Positions 28,667-36,757 are shown, counted from the first letter of the stretch. The stretch is DNA of 64,000 bases from Afipia sp. (GCA_024707075.1 JANQAK010000006.1:372001-436000); one strand, 5' to 3'. The notes: generated from the sequence alone by a model not told the origin. Made by a program: numbers and translations.

Positions 28667-28716
28667 ATTTTGGTTCTCGGATATGCTTAGGGGCTTGTCA
28701 GAAATGCATTATGCAC

Positions 28717-28798
28717 CGTCATTGCGAGCGAAGCGAAGCAATCCAGAGCAATGAAAAAGAACTGGATTGCGTCGTCGCAAGTGTTCCTCGCAATGACG
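28717..28798. repeat. Interspersed palindrome, family E (CGTCATTGCGAG...)
   Basis: The element begins CGTCATTGCGAGCGAAGCGA and ends CCTCGCAATGACG, with internal arms CAATCCAG and CTGGATTG, giving an 82-base imperfect palindrome. It occupies the gap between the dehydrogenase start and the GntR stop. Elements of this type are common in Bradyrhizobium-group intergenic regions. It is the only copy in the window. Confidence 0.7.
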
Positions 28799-28808
28799 TG
28801 TCGAGATT

Positions 28809-29552
28809 TCAGGTCGCTTCGTTGCGCAGGGCAGAAACTTCGGCCGGTGCATTCCCGGTCGGCTGGCGCTCGCGCAGATATTCGCAGACCGCGTCGCACT
28901 TCTTGCGCATGTGGTCGAACATCAGCCGGCTCATCTGGTCGCCGTCGCGGCGGCGCAGTGCATCGACGATGGCTTCGTGCTCGCGCATGGCGTCGCTGAG
29001 GCGGTCGCGGCGGACCAGATTGGCCGAATAGCGCAGCCGCTTCACGATGGCGTTGGCGGTGGCGTAGCTCGACGACAGGAACGGGTTCTCGGCGGCGTCG
29101 ACGATGGCCTGATGGATCTTCTGGTTGAGGCGGAAGTAGTCTGCCACTTCCTGCCGCAGGTAGTGCGTGTACATCTCAAGGTGCATCTGTTCGATGGTGG
29201 CGATGTCCGCATCGGAGATTTTCTCGCACGCGGCCTTGCCTGCGACGAAATCGAGGCCCGCCAGCAGCTCGAACAGGTTGCGGATATCGGCTTCCGAGAA
29301 CTGCCGCACGCGCGCGCCGCGGTTCGGCAGCAGTTCGATCAATCCTTCGGAGGCCAGAACTTTCAACGCCTCGCGCAGCGGCGTGCGCGACACGTCGAAC
29401 CGTTCGCACAACTCGCGCTCGGGAATGCGGCTGCCGGGTTCGAGATGTCCCTCGACGATGAAATCGCGAATCTGGCCGAGAAGATCGCTGTGCAGCGAGG
29501 CGGGCGCTGCTTCCACGATCTCCAGCGATTTGGCTCTCAAAAGATTATTCAA
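28809..29552 (-). CDS. GntR-family (FadR/FCD subfamily) transcriptional regulator
   Basis: The protein has an N-terminal winged HTH (RELCERFDVSRTPLREALKV, then GLIELLPNRGARV) and an all-helical FCD ligand-binding domain. The FCD helix reads RLNQKIHQAIVDAAENPFL, and a later DAMREHEAIVDALRRRD segment carries metal-ligand histidines. The start is uncertain: I chose TTG at 29552 because GGGAGG lies nine bases upstream. The frame also opens at a TTG at 29618. It is divergent from the aminotransferase and next to the hydroxyacid dehydrogenase, so it probably controls both directions in response to an organic acid. Confidence 0.85.
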   Translation of the reverse strand: MNNLLRAKSLEIVEAAPASLHSDLLGQIRDFIVEGHLEPGSRIPERELCERFDVSRTPLREALKVLASEGLIELLPNRGARVRQFSEADIRNLFELLAGLDFVAGKAACEKISDADIATIEQMHLEMYTHYLRQEVADYFRLNQKIHQAIVDAAENPFLSSSYATANAIVKRLRYSANLVRRDRLSDAMREHEAIVDALRRRDGDQMSRLMFDHMRKKCDAVCEYLRERQPTGNAPAEVSALRNEAT

Positions 29553-29735
29553 AATCCAAGGCCTCCCGACCGTGCCGGATGATGCAGCTTCGCGCGAGCG
29601 CGTTGAGAAATCGAGCAAATTGCACCAAACTCAGCGCGTTCTTCTTAACAACGGCCAAAGTATCGGATTTTTGCCTTGTGAAAAAGGAAATTCTGAATAC
29701 AATCCCAGCCAACACAATGCCGCAATGCACAAAAG

Positions 29736-29745
29736 TTGCATGCAA
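29736..29745. promoter_or_regulatory. Candidate GntR operator TTGCATGCAA
   Basis: A perfect 10-base palindrome, TTGCATGCAA, lies in the divergent GntR/aminotransferase interval, 23 bases before the aminotransferase ATG. FadR-subfamily regulators usually bind short AT-flanked palindromes, so this is a reasonable operator candidate. Only one copy is visible, which limits confidence. Confidence 0.4.
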
Positions 29746-29768
29746 AAATAGTTCGGGGAGTGCCGACC

Positions 29769-30968
29769 ATGTCCAATGCCTCAGTCCATACCGGACGGCA
29801 CTTTCTCCAGATTCCAGGACCGACCAATGTCCCCGATCGCGTGCTGCGCGCGATGGACATGCCGACCATCGATCATCGCGGGCCTGAATTCGCGCAACTC
29901 GGCCTTGAGGTGCTCGAAGGCTCGAAGAAGGTTTTCAAGACCAAGAATCCCGTCATCATCTATCCCTCGTCCGGCACCGGCGCGTGGGAAGCCGCCATCG
30001 TCAACACGCTGTCGCCTGGCGACAAGGTGCTGATGGTGGAGACCGGCCACTTCGCGACGCTGTGGCGCGCGATGGCCGAAAAGCTCAAGCTCGATGTGGA
30101 ATTCGTGCCGGGCGATTGGCGTCATGGCGCCTCGCCGGACGACATCGCGGCGCGCCTCGCCAAGGACAAGACCCACAGCTTCAAGGCCGTGATGGTGGTC
30201 CATAACGAGACCTCCACCGGCGTCACCAGCCGCATTCATGACATCCGCAAGGCGATCGACAGCGCGAAGCACCCGGCGCTGCTGATGGTCGATACCATTT
30301 CGTCGCTCGGCTCGATCGACTTCGAGCACGACAAGTGGGGCGTGGACGTCACCGTGTCCTGCTCGCAGAAGGGCCTGATGCTGCCGCCGGGCCTCGGCTT
30401 CAACGCGGTGTCTGACAAGGCGCTGGAGGCCTCGAAGAAGAACACCTCGCTGCGGTCCTACTGGGACTGGCACGAGATCATCAATGCCAACAAGGGCGGC
30501 TCGTGGTCCTACACGCCCGCCACCAACATGCTCTACGGCCTGAAGGAAGCCATCGCGATGCTGATGGAGGAGGGGCTGGATAACGTGTTCGCCCGCCACA
30601 AGCGCTATTCGGCGGCGACGCGCGCGGCGGCGGAGACCTGGGGCCTCGAAAACCTCTGTCTCGATGCGCGCGAGTATTCGCCGATCCTTACGGCCATCGT
30701 GATGCCCGAAGGGCACGACGCCGACCAGTTCCGCAAGGTGACGCTCGACAATTTCGATATGTCGCTTGGCGCCGGCCTCAGCAAGATCAAGGGCAAGGTG
30801 TTCCGCATCGGCCACCTCGGCCATTTCAACGATCTGATGCTGATGGGCACATTGTCCGGCGTCGAGATGGCGCTCGAACTCGCCAAGGTGCCGCACCGCA
30901 AGGGCGGCGTCCTGTCGGCGATGGAGGTCTTGACGGGACGCAGCGGCGCGGCGAAATCGGTGGCGTGA
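29769..30968 (+). CDS. Class V aminotransferase (serine/alanine-glyoxylate aminotransferase family)
   Basis: The 399-residue PLP enzyme has QIPGPTNVPDRVLRAMDMPT at its N-terminus. YPSSGTGAWEAAI forms the cofactor phosphate site, VDTISSLGSIDF carries the PLP-nitrogen Asp (D175), and SQKGLMLPPGL has the Schiff-base lysine K201. Members transaminate glyoxylate with serine, alanine or aspartate. The ATG at 29769 follows GGGGAG at 29755-29760. Together with a GlcD/GlcF-like dehydrogenase it suggests an oxidation-then-amination route from a 2-hydroxyacid (for example glycolate to glyoxylate to glycine). That pathway is an inference. Confidence 0.87.
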   Translation: MSNASVHTGRHFLQIPGPTNVPDRVLRAMDMPTIDHRGPEFAQLGLEVLEGSKKVFKTKNPVIIYPSSGTGAWEAAIVNTLSPGDKVLMVETGHFATLWRAMAEKLKLDVEFVPGDWRHGASPDDIAARLAKDKTHSFKAVMVVHNETSTGVTSRIHDIRKAIDSAKHPALLMVDTISSLGSIDFEHDKWGVDVTVSCSQKGLMLPPGLGFNAVSDKALEASKKNTSLRSYWDWHEIINANKGGSWSYTPATNMLYGLKEAIAMLMEEGLDNVFARHKRYSAATRAAAETWGLENLCLDAREYSPILTAIVMPEGHDADQFRKVTLDNFDMSLGAGLSKIKGKVFRIGHLGHFNDLMLMGTLSGVEMALELAKVPHRKGGVLSAMEVLTGRSGAAKSVA

Positions 30969-31075
30969 CGTCATCCGGCCGACGCCGGCGATTGAATTCA
31001 AAATCCGCAGCATAGCGGAAGCACAAACAAGGTCCGGCAAGCACGGACCAGGACAAGATACAGGGAGAAGACTGC

Positions 31076-32059
31076 ATGAAGACTCTCATCAAGGCCACGA
31101 GCGTGCTTGCACTGATGGCGGCCAGCGCGCCGGCGCTCGCCTGGGAGCCGGCCAAGCCGGTTGAAATCGTCGTCGCCGCCGGCGCCGGCGGAGCGTCGGA
31201 CCAGATGGCGCGCATGATGCAAGCCGCGATTCAGAAGAACAACCTGATGAAGCAGCCCGTCATCGTGTCGCTGAAGGGCGGCGCGTCCGGCGCGGAAGCG
31301 CTGATGTACATGAAGGCCAGCGACGGCGATCCCAACAAGCTGCTGATCGCGTATTCGCTGATCTACATGCTGCCATTGTCGGCGAAGATTCCGTTCAACT
31401 GGCGCGATCTCTCGCCGGTCTCGGTGATCGCGATGGACCAGTTCGTGCTGTGGGACAACGCCGCTGGCCCGAAGACCGTGAAGGACTTCATCGCCGCTGC
31501 CAAGGCGTCGAGTTCGCCGTTCAAGATGGGCGGCACCGGCTCCAAGCGTGAAGATCATGTGCTGACGGTGTTCATGGAAAAGAAGACCGGCGCGAAGTTT
31601 TCCTATCTGCCCTACAAGTCGGGCGGCGAAGCGGCGACACAGCTCGTCGGCAACCACATCGAATCCAACGTCAACAACCCGTCGGAGAATCTCGAAGTGT
31701 GGCGCGCCGGACAGGTCCGCGCGCTATGCCTGTTCGACAAGGAACGCATTTCCTACAAGACCAAGGTCACCGAGACGCAGTCGTGGAACGACATCCCGAC
31801 CTGCAAGGAAGAGGGCCTCGACATGCAGTATCTGATGCTGCGCGCTCTGTTCCTGCCCGGCAAGGCCACGCCGGATCAGGTCGCGTTCTACGTCGATCTG
31901 TCGAAGAAGATCACCGAGACGCCGGAATACAAGGACTACATGGAGAAGCAGGCTCTGAAACCGGTCTTCATAACCGGAAAAGACATGCTCAAGTTCCTTG
32001 AAGAGGACGATGCCCTCAACAAGTCACTCATGACTGAAGCGGGCTTCGTCGCAAACTGA
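31076..32059 (+). CDS. tctC: Tripartite tricarboxylate transporter substrate-binding protein (TctC/Bug)
   Basis: The 327-residue periplasmic receptor has a signal peptide cleaved near ALA|W (22|23). It then shows the Bug-family opening KPVEIVVAAGAGGASDQMAR and the ligand-loop segment GGEAATQLVGNHIE. It delivers a carboxylate to the TctB-TctA membrane pair encoded next. It follows the aminotransferase by 107 bases on the same strand, so the amination enzyme and the transporter are likely one functional group. The gap to tctB is unusually long (250 bases) and filled with palindromes. Confidence 0.88.
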   Translation: MKTLIKATSVLALMAASAPALAWEPAKPVEIVVAAGAGGASDQMARMMQAAIQKNNLMKQPVIVSLKGGASGAEALMYMKASDGDPNKLLIAYSLIYMLPLSAKIPFNWRDLSPVSVIAMDQFVLWDNAAGPKTVKDFIAAAKASSSPFKMGGTGSKREDHVLTVFMEKKTGAKFSYLPYKSGGEAATQLVGNHIESNVNNPSENLEVWRAGQVRALCLFDKERISYKTKVTETQSWNDIPTCKEEGLDMQYLMLRALFLPGKATPDQVAFYVDLSKKITETPEYKDYMEKQALKPVFITGKDMLKFLEEDDALNKSLMTEAGFVAN

Positions 32060-32064
32060 CCTGG

Positions 32065-32133
32065 TGGAATGGATTTGACATTCGCCCCTTGCTGACCGCG
32101 AGCCGCAAAGCGAATGTCAAATCCAGAATTCCA
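32065..32133. repeat. Palindrome 1 of three between tctC and tctB
   Basis: TGGATTTGACATTCGC (32070-32085) pairs perfectly over 16 bases with 32110-32125. Flanking TGGAA/TTCCA arms (32065-32069 with 32129-32133) extend it beyond a three-base bulge. It starts six bases after the tctC stop. It could act as a transcript-stability hairpin or attenuator. Confidence 0.75.
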
Positions 32134-32151
32134 TCAGCAATATTCCACTTG

Positions 32152-32226
32152 CTAGTGGTCCATCAATTCTAACATTCGGGAAATACCCGCTGAGACGGGA
32201 GGCGAATGTTAGAATTGGACCACTAG
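32152..32226. repeat. Palindrome 2 of three between tctC and tctB
   Basis: CTAGTGGTCC (32152-32161) pairs with 32217-32226, and AATTCTAACATTCG (32165-32178) pairs with 32203-32216. That gives 24 paired bases interrupted by a three-base bulge. The core AACATTCG echoes GACATTCGC of palindrome 1, so the two look related. Confidence 0.75.
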
Positions 32227-32237
32227 CCCATCGGGGG

Positions 32238-32271
32238 ATCTGACGCTGTCGTCCAAGAGGCGGCGTCAGAT
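32238..32271. repeat. Palindrome 3 of three between tctC and tctB
   Basis: ATCTGACGC (32238-32246) pairs with GCGTCAGAT (32263-32271) around a 16-base loop. It is the shortest of the three consecutive inverted repeats and ends 38 bases before the tctB start. Confidence 0.65.
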
Positions 32272-32309
32272 TTCGCTTCCTTCCTTCAACATCGCCGGCG
32301 GATTCCGAC

Positions 32310-32849
32310 ATGGCCCAGGATATTGAAATCATCGTTGAGGATCCGACCGCACCGGATGAGAACTCGCCCGCCATCACCAACAATCGCACCGTCGAGATGG
32401 TGGTCATGGCGCTGCTGCTCCTCCTCGCGGTGTTGCTCGGCTGGGACAACTGGCGCACCGGCGCCTCGTGGGATTCCACAGGCCCGCAGGCCGGCTACTT
32501 TCCGTTCTACCTCTCGGTGATCCTCGGTGGTGCTGCGCTCTACGGGCTTGTCAGCGTCGCGATGAAGCGCACCGAGGGACTGGAGACCTTCGTCACCCGC
32601 GCGCAATTGCGCCGCGTGTTGCAGGTGTTCGTGCCGACGCTGCTGTTTTGCCTCGCGATGCAATGGCTCGGTCTCTATGTCGCGAGCTTCCTGCTGATCG
32701 CGGGCTTCATGGGAATTATCGGCAAGATCGCGTGGTGGAAGTCGCTGCTCACCGCCTTCATCTTCGTCGCGATCATGTTCGGGACGTTCGACATCGCCTT
32801 CGATGTCATCATGCCGAAAGGGCCGCTTGAAGCGGCCTTCGGACGCTAG
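32310..32849 (+). CDS. tctB: Tripartite tricarboxylate transporter small membrane subunit (TctB)
   Basis: The 179-residue membrane protein has four predicted hydrophobic segments: MVVMALLLLLAVLLGW, AGYFPFYLSVILGGAALYG, VFVPTLLFCLAMQWLGLYVA and a C-terminal LLTAFIFVAIMFGTFDIAF. The GPQAGYFPF motif before the second helix is characteristic of TctB. It pairs with TctA and is separated from it by 21 bases. It is the weakly conserved subunit of the secondary carboxylate importer. Confidence 0.88.
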   Translation: MAQDIEIIVEDPTAPDENSPAITNNRTVEMVVMALLLLLAVLLGWDNWRTGASWDSTGPQAGYFPFYLSVILGGAALYGLVSVAMKRTEGLETFVTRAQLRRVLQVFVPTLLFCLAMQWLGLYVASFLLIAGFMGIIGKIAWWKSLLTAFIFVAIMFGTFDIAFDVIMPKGPLEAAFGR

Positions 32850-32870
32850 GTCAGGACCGGGGATACGATC

Positions 32871-34382
32871 ATGGAAGCACTCGGTCTGTTGTTTCACGGC
32901 TTCGCGGTTCTCTTCACCTGGAAGATCATGGCGCTGATGATGGTCGGGCTGGTGCTCGGCATCTTCGTCGGCGTGCTGCCGGGCCTCGGCGGTCCCAACG
33001 GTGTGGCGATCCTGCTGCCGCTGACCTTCACCATGGACCCGACGTCGGCCATCGTGATGCTGTCGTGCATCTACTGGGGCGCGCTGTTCGGCGGCGCGAT
33101 CACCTCGATCCTGTTCAATATTCCCGGCGAGGCGTGGTCGGTGGCGACCACCTTCGACGGCTATCCGATGGCGCAGCAGGGCCAGGCGGCAGAGGCGCTC
33201 ACCGCCGCGTTCACCTCGTCCTTCATCGGCTCGCTGGTCGCGGTGATGCTGATCACGTTTCTCGCGCCGAGCATCGCCGGTTTCGCGCTGAAATTCGGGC
33301 CGCCTGAATTCTTCGCGGTCTATCTTCTGACCTTCTGTTCCTTCGTCGGCCTCGGCCGCGAGGCCAAGCACAAGACCGTCATCTCGATGGCGCTCGGCCT
33401 GCTGCTGGCGGGCGTCGGCCTCGACACCGTGTCGGGCCAGTTGCGCATGACGTTCGAGTCGAACGACCTGATGCGCGGCATCAACTTCCTGGTCGCGGTG
33501 ATCGGCCTGTTCGGCATCAGCGAAATCCTGCTGACCATGGAAGAGCGGCTGGCGCTGCGCGGCCATGCGGCGCGCATCAGTCTGCGGACCGTCTGGAACG
33601 TCTGGAAGGATTTGCCGAAATACTGGGCGACGCTGGTGCGCTCATCGATCATCGGCTGCTGGCTCGGCATCACGCCGGGCGGCGCGATTGCCGCGTCGTT
33701 CATGGGCTATAATCTCGCCAAGCGCTTCTCCAAGGACAAGGACTCGTTCGGCAAGGGCCGCATCGAAGGCGTGTTCGCGCCGGAGACCGCAGCCCATGCC
33801 TCAGGCACCGCGGCGCTGCTGCCGATGCTGGCGCTCGGCATTCCGGGCTCCGGCACCGCCGCGATCCTGCTCGGCGGCCTGATGGTGTGGGGCCTCAATC
33901 CCGGCCCGCTGCTGTTTGTGGAGCACAAGGATTTCGTCTGGGGTCTGATCGCGTCGATGTATCTCGGCAACGTCGTCGGCCTTGTGCTGGTGCTGACGAC
34001 TGTGCCGATCTTCGCCTCGATCCTGCGCGTGCCGTTCGCGGCCATCGCGCCGATGATCGTGGTGTCCTGCGCGATCGGCGCCTACGCGATCCAGAACGCG
34101 ATGTTCGACATCTGGCTGATGCTGCTGTTCGGCGTGGTCGGCTACGTCTTCAAGAAGATCGGCATTCCGCTGGCGCCGTTCACGCTGGCGCTGGTGCTCG
34201 GCAGCCGCGCCGAGGATGCGTTCCGTCTCGCCATGATCGGATCGGGCGGCACCGTGAAGGTGTTTTGGTCGAACGGCCTCGTCGGCTCGATCACCACGCT
34301 CGCGATCGTGCTGCTGTTCTGGCCGCTGATTGACAGGGTGTTCGAAATGTTCGGACGCAAGCAGAGCCCGGCGCGGGCGTAA
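32871..34382 (+). CDS. tctA: Tripartite tricarboxylate transporter large membrane subunit (TctA)
   Basis: The 503-residue, about twelve-helix protein has the two TctA signatures: GVLPGLGGPNGVAILLPLTF near residues 34-53 and the internal-repeat counterpart GITPGGAIAASFMGYNLAKR near 266-285. ALGIPGSGTAAILLGGL follows. It forms the ion-coupled channel for the carboxylate bound by TctC. It is the last gene of the tctCBA run and is followed 21 bases later by the REP-bracketed GIY-YIG cassette, which could affect the 3' end of the transcript. Confidence 0.92.
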   Translation: MEALGLLFHGFAVLFTWKIMALMMVGLVLGIFVGVLPGLGGPNGVAILLPLTFTMDPTSAIVMLSCIYWGALFGGAITSILFNIPGEAWSVATTFDGYPMAQQGQAAEALTAAFTSSFIGSLVAVMLITFLAPSIAGFALKFGPPEFFAVYLLTFCSFVGLGREAKHKTVISMALGLLLAGVGLDTVSGQLRMTFESNDLMRGINFLVAVIGLFGISEILLTMEERLALRGHAARISLRTVWNVWKDLPKYWATLVRSSIIGCWLGITPGGAIAASFMGYNLAKRFSKDKDSFGKGRIEGVFAPETAAHASGTAALLPMLALGIPGSGTAAILLGGLMVWGLNPGPLLFVEHKDFVWGLIASMYLGNVVGLVLVLTTVPIFASILRVPFAAIAPMIVVSCAIGAYAIQNAMFDIWLMLLFGVVGYVFKKIGIPLAPFTLALVLGSRAEDAFRLAMIGSGGTVKVFWSNGLVGSITTLAIVLLFWPLIDRVFEMFGRKQSPARA

Positions 34383-34403
34383 GATGGAAGCCAAATTTTT
34401 GTC

Positions 34404-34449
34404 GTCATCCTGAGGTGCGAGCCGTCTTCGGCGAGCCTCGAAGGATGAC
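34404..34449. repeat. Family-A palindrome, copy A1
   Basis: The sequence runs from GTCATCCTGAGGTGCGAGCC to GCGAGCCTCGAAGGATGAC, a 46-base imperfect palindrome with bulges and a short GTCTTCG loop. It lies between tctA and the stop of the GIY-YIG gene. Confidence 0.75.
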
Positions 34450-34461
34450 AGGAAGAAAGCA

Positions 34462-34767
34462 CTAAACCTTCTTGGATTTCCCTCCGCGCCGTCGCGCTAA
34501 ATTCTGAACCGTTTCCCAATCGGATTGAATGAGAGCCTGCTTCTTCGCGCGGCTCCATCCCTTGATCTGACTTTCCGCCGTGATGGCATCAGTAATCCGG
34601 TCGAAATATTGAGACCAGGCCAGTTCAACCGGTCTTCGCGAATGCGTGTAACCTGGAAAATGGCCCTGATTGTGCTGATTGATTCTGATTGTCAAATCCT
34701 CTCCGGTTGCGCAACCGACGTAGAACGATTTGTCGGCGCATAAAAGAATGTAGACGTACGCGCCCAT
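34462..34767 (-). CDS. GIY-YIG nuclease family protein
   Basis: The 101-residue protein is close to the minimal GIY-YIG fold (YhbQ/COG2827-like). The two motif halves are YVY (4-6) and YVG (16-18). R28 in TIRINQHNQG is the catalytic Arg, H32 follows, and E65 lies in AITAESQIKGWSRAKK as the metal-binding Glu. The C-terminus is basic. Members are predicted single-domain DNA endonucleases of mostly unknown role. Its initiation region lies inside the flanking palindrome A2, and its stop is 12 bases from A1. The gene is opposite in direction to the tct genes. A role in moving the surrounding repeats is a hypothesis. Confidence 0.85.
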   Translation of the reverse strand: MGAYVYILLCADKSFYVGCATGEDLTIRINQHNQGHFPGYTHSRRPVELAWSQYFDRITDAITAESQIKGWSRAKKQALIQSDWETVQNLARRRGGKSKKV

Positions 34768-34775
34768 CAGGTGCC

Positions 34776-34817
34776 GTCATCCTTCGAGGCTCGCAAGGGC
34801 TCGCACCTCAGGATGAC
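34776..34817. repeat. Family-A palindrome, copy A2 (inverted relative to A1)
   Basis: The plus strand reads GTCATCCTTCGAGGCTCGCA and ends CACCTCAGGATGAC, the reverse complement of A1 except in the loop (AGGG). It contains the upstream region of the GIY-YIG gene, including AAGGA as a possible weak ribosome binding site. Confidence 0.75.
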
Positions 34818-34834
34818 GAACCCTGCCTTTGTCG

Positions 34835-35197
34835 CTAACTCTGCGTCGCGCCGGTGACCTTGCACGATCCTTCGGCGGTCTCCTGGTCGATGAACGGAAA
34901 CCTGGTCTTCTTGAACAGCTTGGTGGTCTTCGCCTTGACCGTCAGAGCCAGCCGCTGGTCGGTCTCGATCTTGCGTCCGCCGGTCCTGGACATGTAATCG
35001 CACTTCACCCGGATGTCCTTCACCGCGAAATCATTGTCGTTGGTGACGGTGATGTCGGCGGTGCCGATGTTGTTGGTGCCGGGCTTGCGCCACTTCTCGA
35101 TCGAGATCTTGACCTTGTCGCCGGGCTCGGCGGCGAAGGCCGCGCCGGTGGCACCCAGAAAAATCGCCGCGATGGCGGAAACGATAATCGTCTTCAT
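34835..35197 (-). CDS. Small exported protein of unknown function
   Basis: The 120-residue product has a clear signal peptide (MKTIIVSAIAAIFLGATGAA, cleavage near AFA). The mature domain is about 97 residues, beta-rich and basic. ITVTNDNDFAVKDIRVKCDY suggests an immunoglobulin-like or FxLYD-type fold, which is an impression rather than a match. Two cysteines in the mature part could pair. It stands alone, 158 bases from the divergent amidase gene. I do not recognise the function. Confidence 0.65.
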   Translation of the reverse strand: MKTIIVSAIAAIFLGATGAAFAAEPGDKVKISIEKWRKPGTNNIGTADITVTNDNDFAVKDIRVKCDYMSRTGGRKIETDQRLALTVKAKTTKLFKKTRFPFIDQETAEGSCKVTGATQS

Positions 35198-35353
35198 GGT
35201 TGAAATCCTGACGGTTCGAATAAAATCTGGATCGTTGGCGCGGAATGCGCCCGGACTCCGGAAATAGAGATGCAGCCATTGAGCGGGGGCGTTTCGCCGT
35301 TACTATAACGGCAGCGGCGAAGAAGCGGCAACGGCATTGGGACAGGACTTGCA

Positions 35354-36757
35354 ATGAACGACATCTGGCGTCTTTCGGCTACTGAACTTGCGTCGCACAT
35401 CCGGTCCCGGAAACTGTCCGCGCGTGAAGCCGCGTCCGCCGCGCTCGACCGGCTGAACGCGGTGAACCCTGCGATCAACGCGGTGGTCGATCACCGGCCC
35501 GAGGAAACGCTGGCGCAGGCCGATGCGGTCGATGCCGCGCTTGCGAAGGGCGAGAACCCCGGCGTGCTCGGCGGCGTGCCGATCACCGTCAAGGTCAACG
35601 TCGATCAGGCGGGGTTCGCTACCACGAACGGCGTGCGGCTACAGCGTGACCTTGTGGCGCAGTCGAACAGCCCGGTGGTGGACAATCTCCGCAAGGCCGG
35701 CGCCGTCATCGTCGGGCGCACCAACACGCCGGCGTTTTCCTACCGCTGGTTCACGACGAATTTGTTGCATGGCGATACGAAAAATCCGCGCGATCCGTCG
35801 ATTACGCCCGGCGGCTCGTCGGGCGGCGCGGCGGCGGCGGTGACGTCCGGCATCGGTCACATCGGCCACGGCACCGACATCGCCGGTTCGATCCGTTATC
35901 CGGCCTATGCCTGCGGTGTTCACGGCCTGCGACCGACGATCGGGCGTATTCCGGCATTCAATGCATCGTCGCCCGAACGGCCGATCGGCCCGCAGATCAC
36001 GGCGGTGTCCGGTCCGCTGGCCCGCACCGTCGCCGATGTGCGGCTGGCGCTGCATGCGATGGCGCAGCGCGACGTGCGCGATCCGTGGTGGGTGCCCGCG
36101 CCGCTGGAAGGGCCGGCCCGGCAAAAGCGCGCGGCGATCTGCCTGCGTCCGGGCGGCCTCGAGACCGTCAGGGAGGTCAGCGAAGCCGTAGTCGATGCCG
36201 GCAAGCGGCTGGAGCGGGCGGGGTGGACCGTTGAGGAGGTCACCGAGATTCCGCCGTTCGAGGAAGCGGCGGATTTGCAGGTCAAGTTCTGGCTGGCGGA
36301 CGGCTACGACGCGATGCGCGACGCCGCCGAGCGGGAGGGCGATCCCGGCGCGCTGGCCGTGCTGCGCGGCCATGAGGCAACCGCGCGCTCGCTCGACTTT
36401 GCCGCGTTTTCAAAAATGCTCACCCGGCGCGCGACGCTGGTTCGCGCGTGGGAGACGTTCTTCGACACCTATGCGGTGATCGTGATGCCGCCGTGCGGCG
36501 AACTGCCGTTTTCATGGCAACTGGACCTGAAGGACGACGCGTCCTTCCGCCGGGTGTGGCGGGCGCAGATGCCGCAGATCGCGCTGCCGTTCATTGGCAT
36601 GCCCGGGCTGACAGTCTCGACCGGAATGGTGGGACGTTCGCCGGTGGGCGTGCAGATCGTCGCAGGACGTTACAGGGAAGATCTTTGTCTCGCTGCCGGC
36701 GAAGCGATCGAGGCTGGCGGGGTGCCGCCCAGTCCGATCGATCCGGCGCTGGCCTGA
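35354..36757 (+). CDS. Amidase (amidase signature family)
   Basis: The 467-residue protein carries the full Ser-cisSer-Lys triad: K80 in GVPITVKVN, S155 in the glycine/serine motif PGGSSGGAAAAV, and nucleophile S179 in GTDIAGSIRYPA. It hydrolyses an amide or carbamoyl bond; substrates in the family range from aliphatic amides to aryl-amides. There is no signal peptide, so it acts in the cytoplasm. It is a single gene, and its 3' end overlaps a small convergent gene on the other strand. The substrate is not predictable here. Confidence 0.9.
   Translation: MNDIWRLSATELASHIRSRKLSAREAASAALDRLNAVNPAINAVVDHRPEETLAQADAVDAALAKGENPGVLGGVPITVKVNVDQAGFATTNGVRLQRDLVAQSNSPVVDNLRKAGAVIVGRTNTPAFSYRWFTTNLLHGDTKNPRDPSITPGGSSGGAAAAVTSGIGHIGHGTDIAGSIRYPAYACGVHGLRPTIGRIPAFNASSPERPIGPQITAVSGPLARTVADVRLALHAMAQRDVRDPWWVPAPLEGPARQKRAAICLRPGGLETVREVSEAVVDAGKRLERAGWTVEEVTEIPPFEEAADLQVKFWLADGYDAMRDAAEREGDPGALAVLRGHEATARSLDFAAFSKMLTRRATLVRAWETFFDTYAVIVMPPCGELPFSWQLDLKDDASFRRVWRAQMPQIALPFIGMPGLTVSTGMVGRSPVGVQIVAGRYREDLCLAAGEAIEAGGVPPSPIDPALA

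Larger units (their letters stand above)
34404..34817. mobile_element. Candidate REP-bracketed GIY-YIG cassette
   Basis: A 414-base unit consists of an inverted pair of family-A palindromes (34404-34449 and 34776-34817) enclosing one small nuclease gene. The gaps are 12 bases at its stop and 8 bases at its start. The two repeats, compared in opposite orientation, share the outer GTCATCCTGAGGTGCGAGCC and GCGAGCCTCGAAGGATGAC and differ only in the loop. No target-site duplication was identified. Mobility is inferred from this architecture and from copies of the same palindrome without the gene near 63024-63136. Confidence 0.5.

Noticed and set aside
34404-34817. Classical insertion sequence around the GIY-YIG gene
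   Set aside because: There is no transposase-family protein, no target-site duplication was seen, and the bracketing sequences are internal palindromes rather than simple terminal inverted repeats. It is kept only as a candidate cassette.
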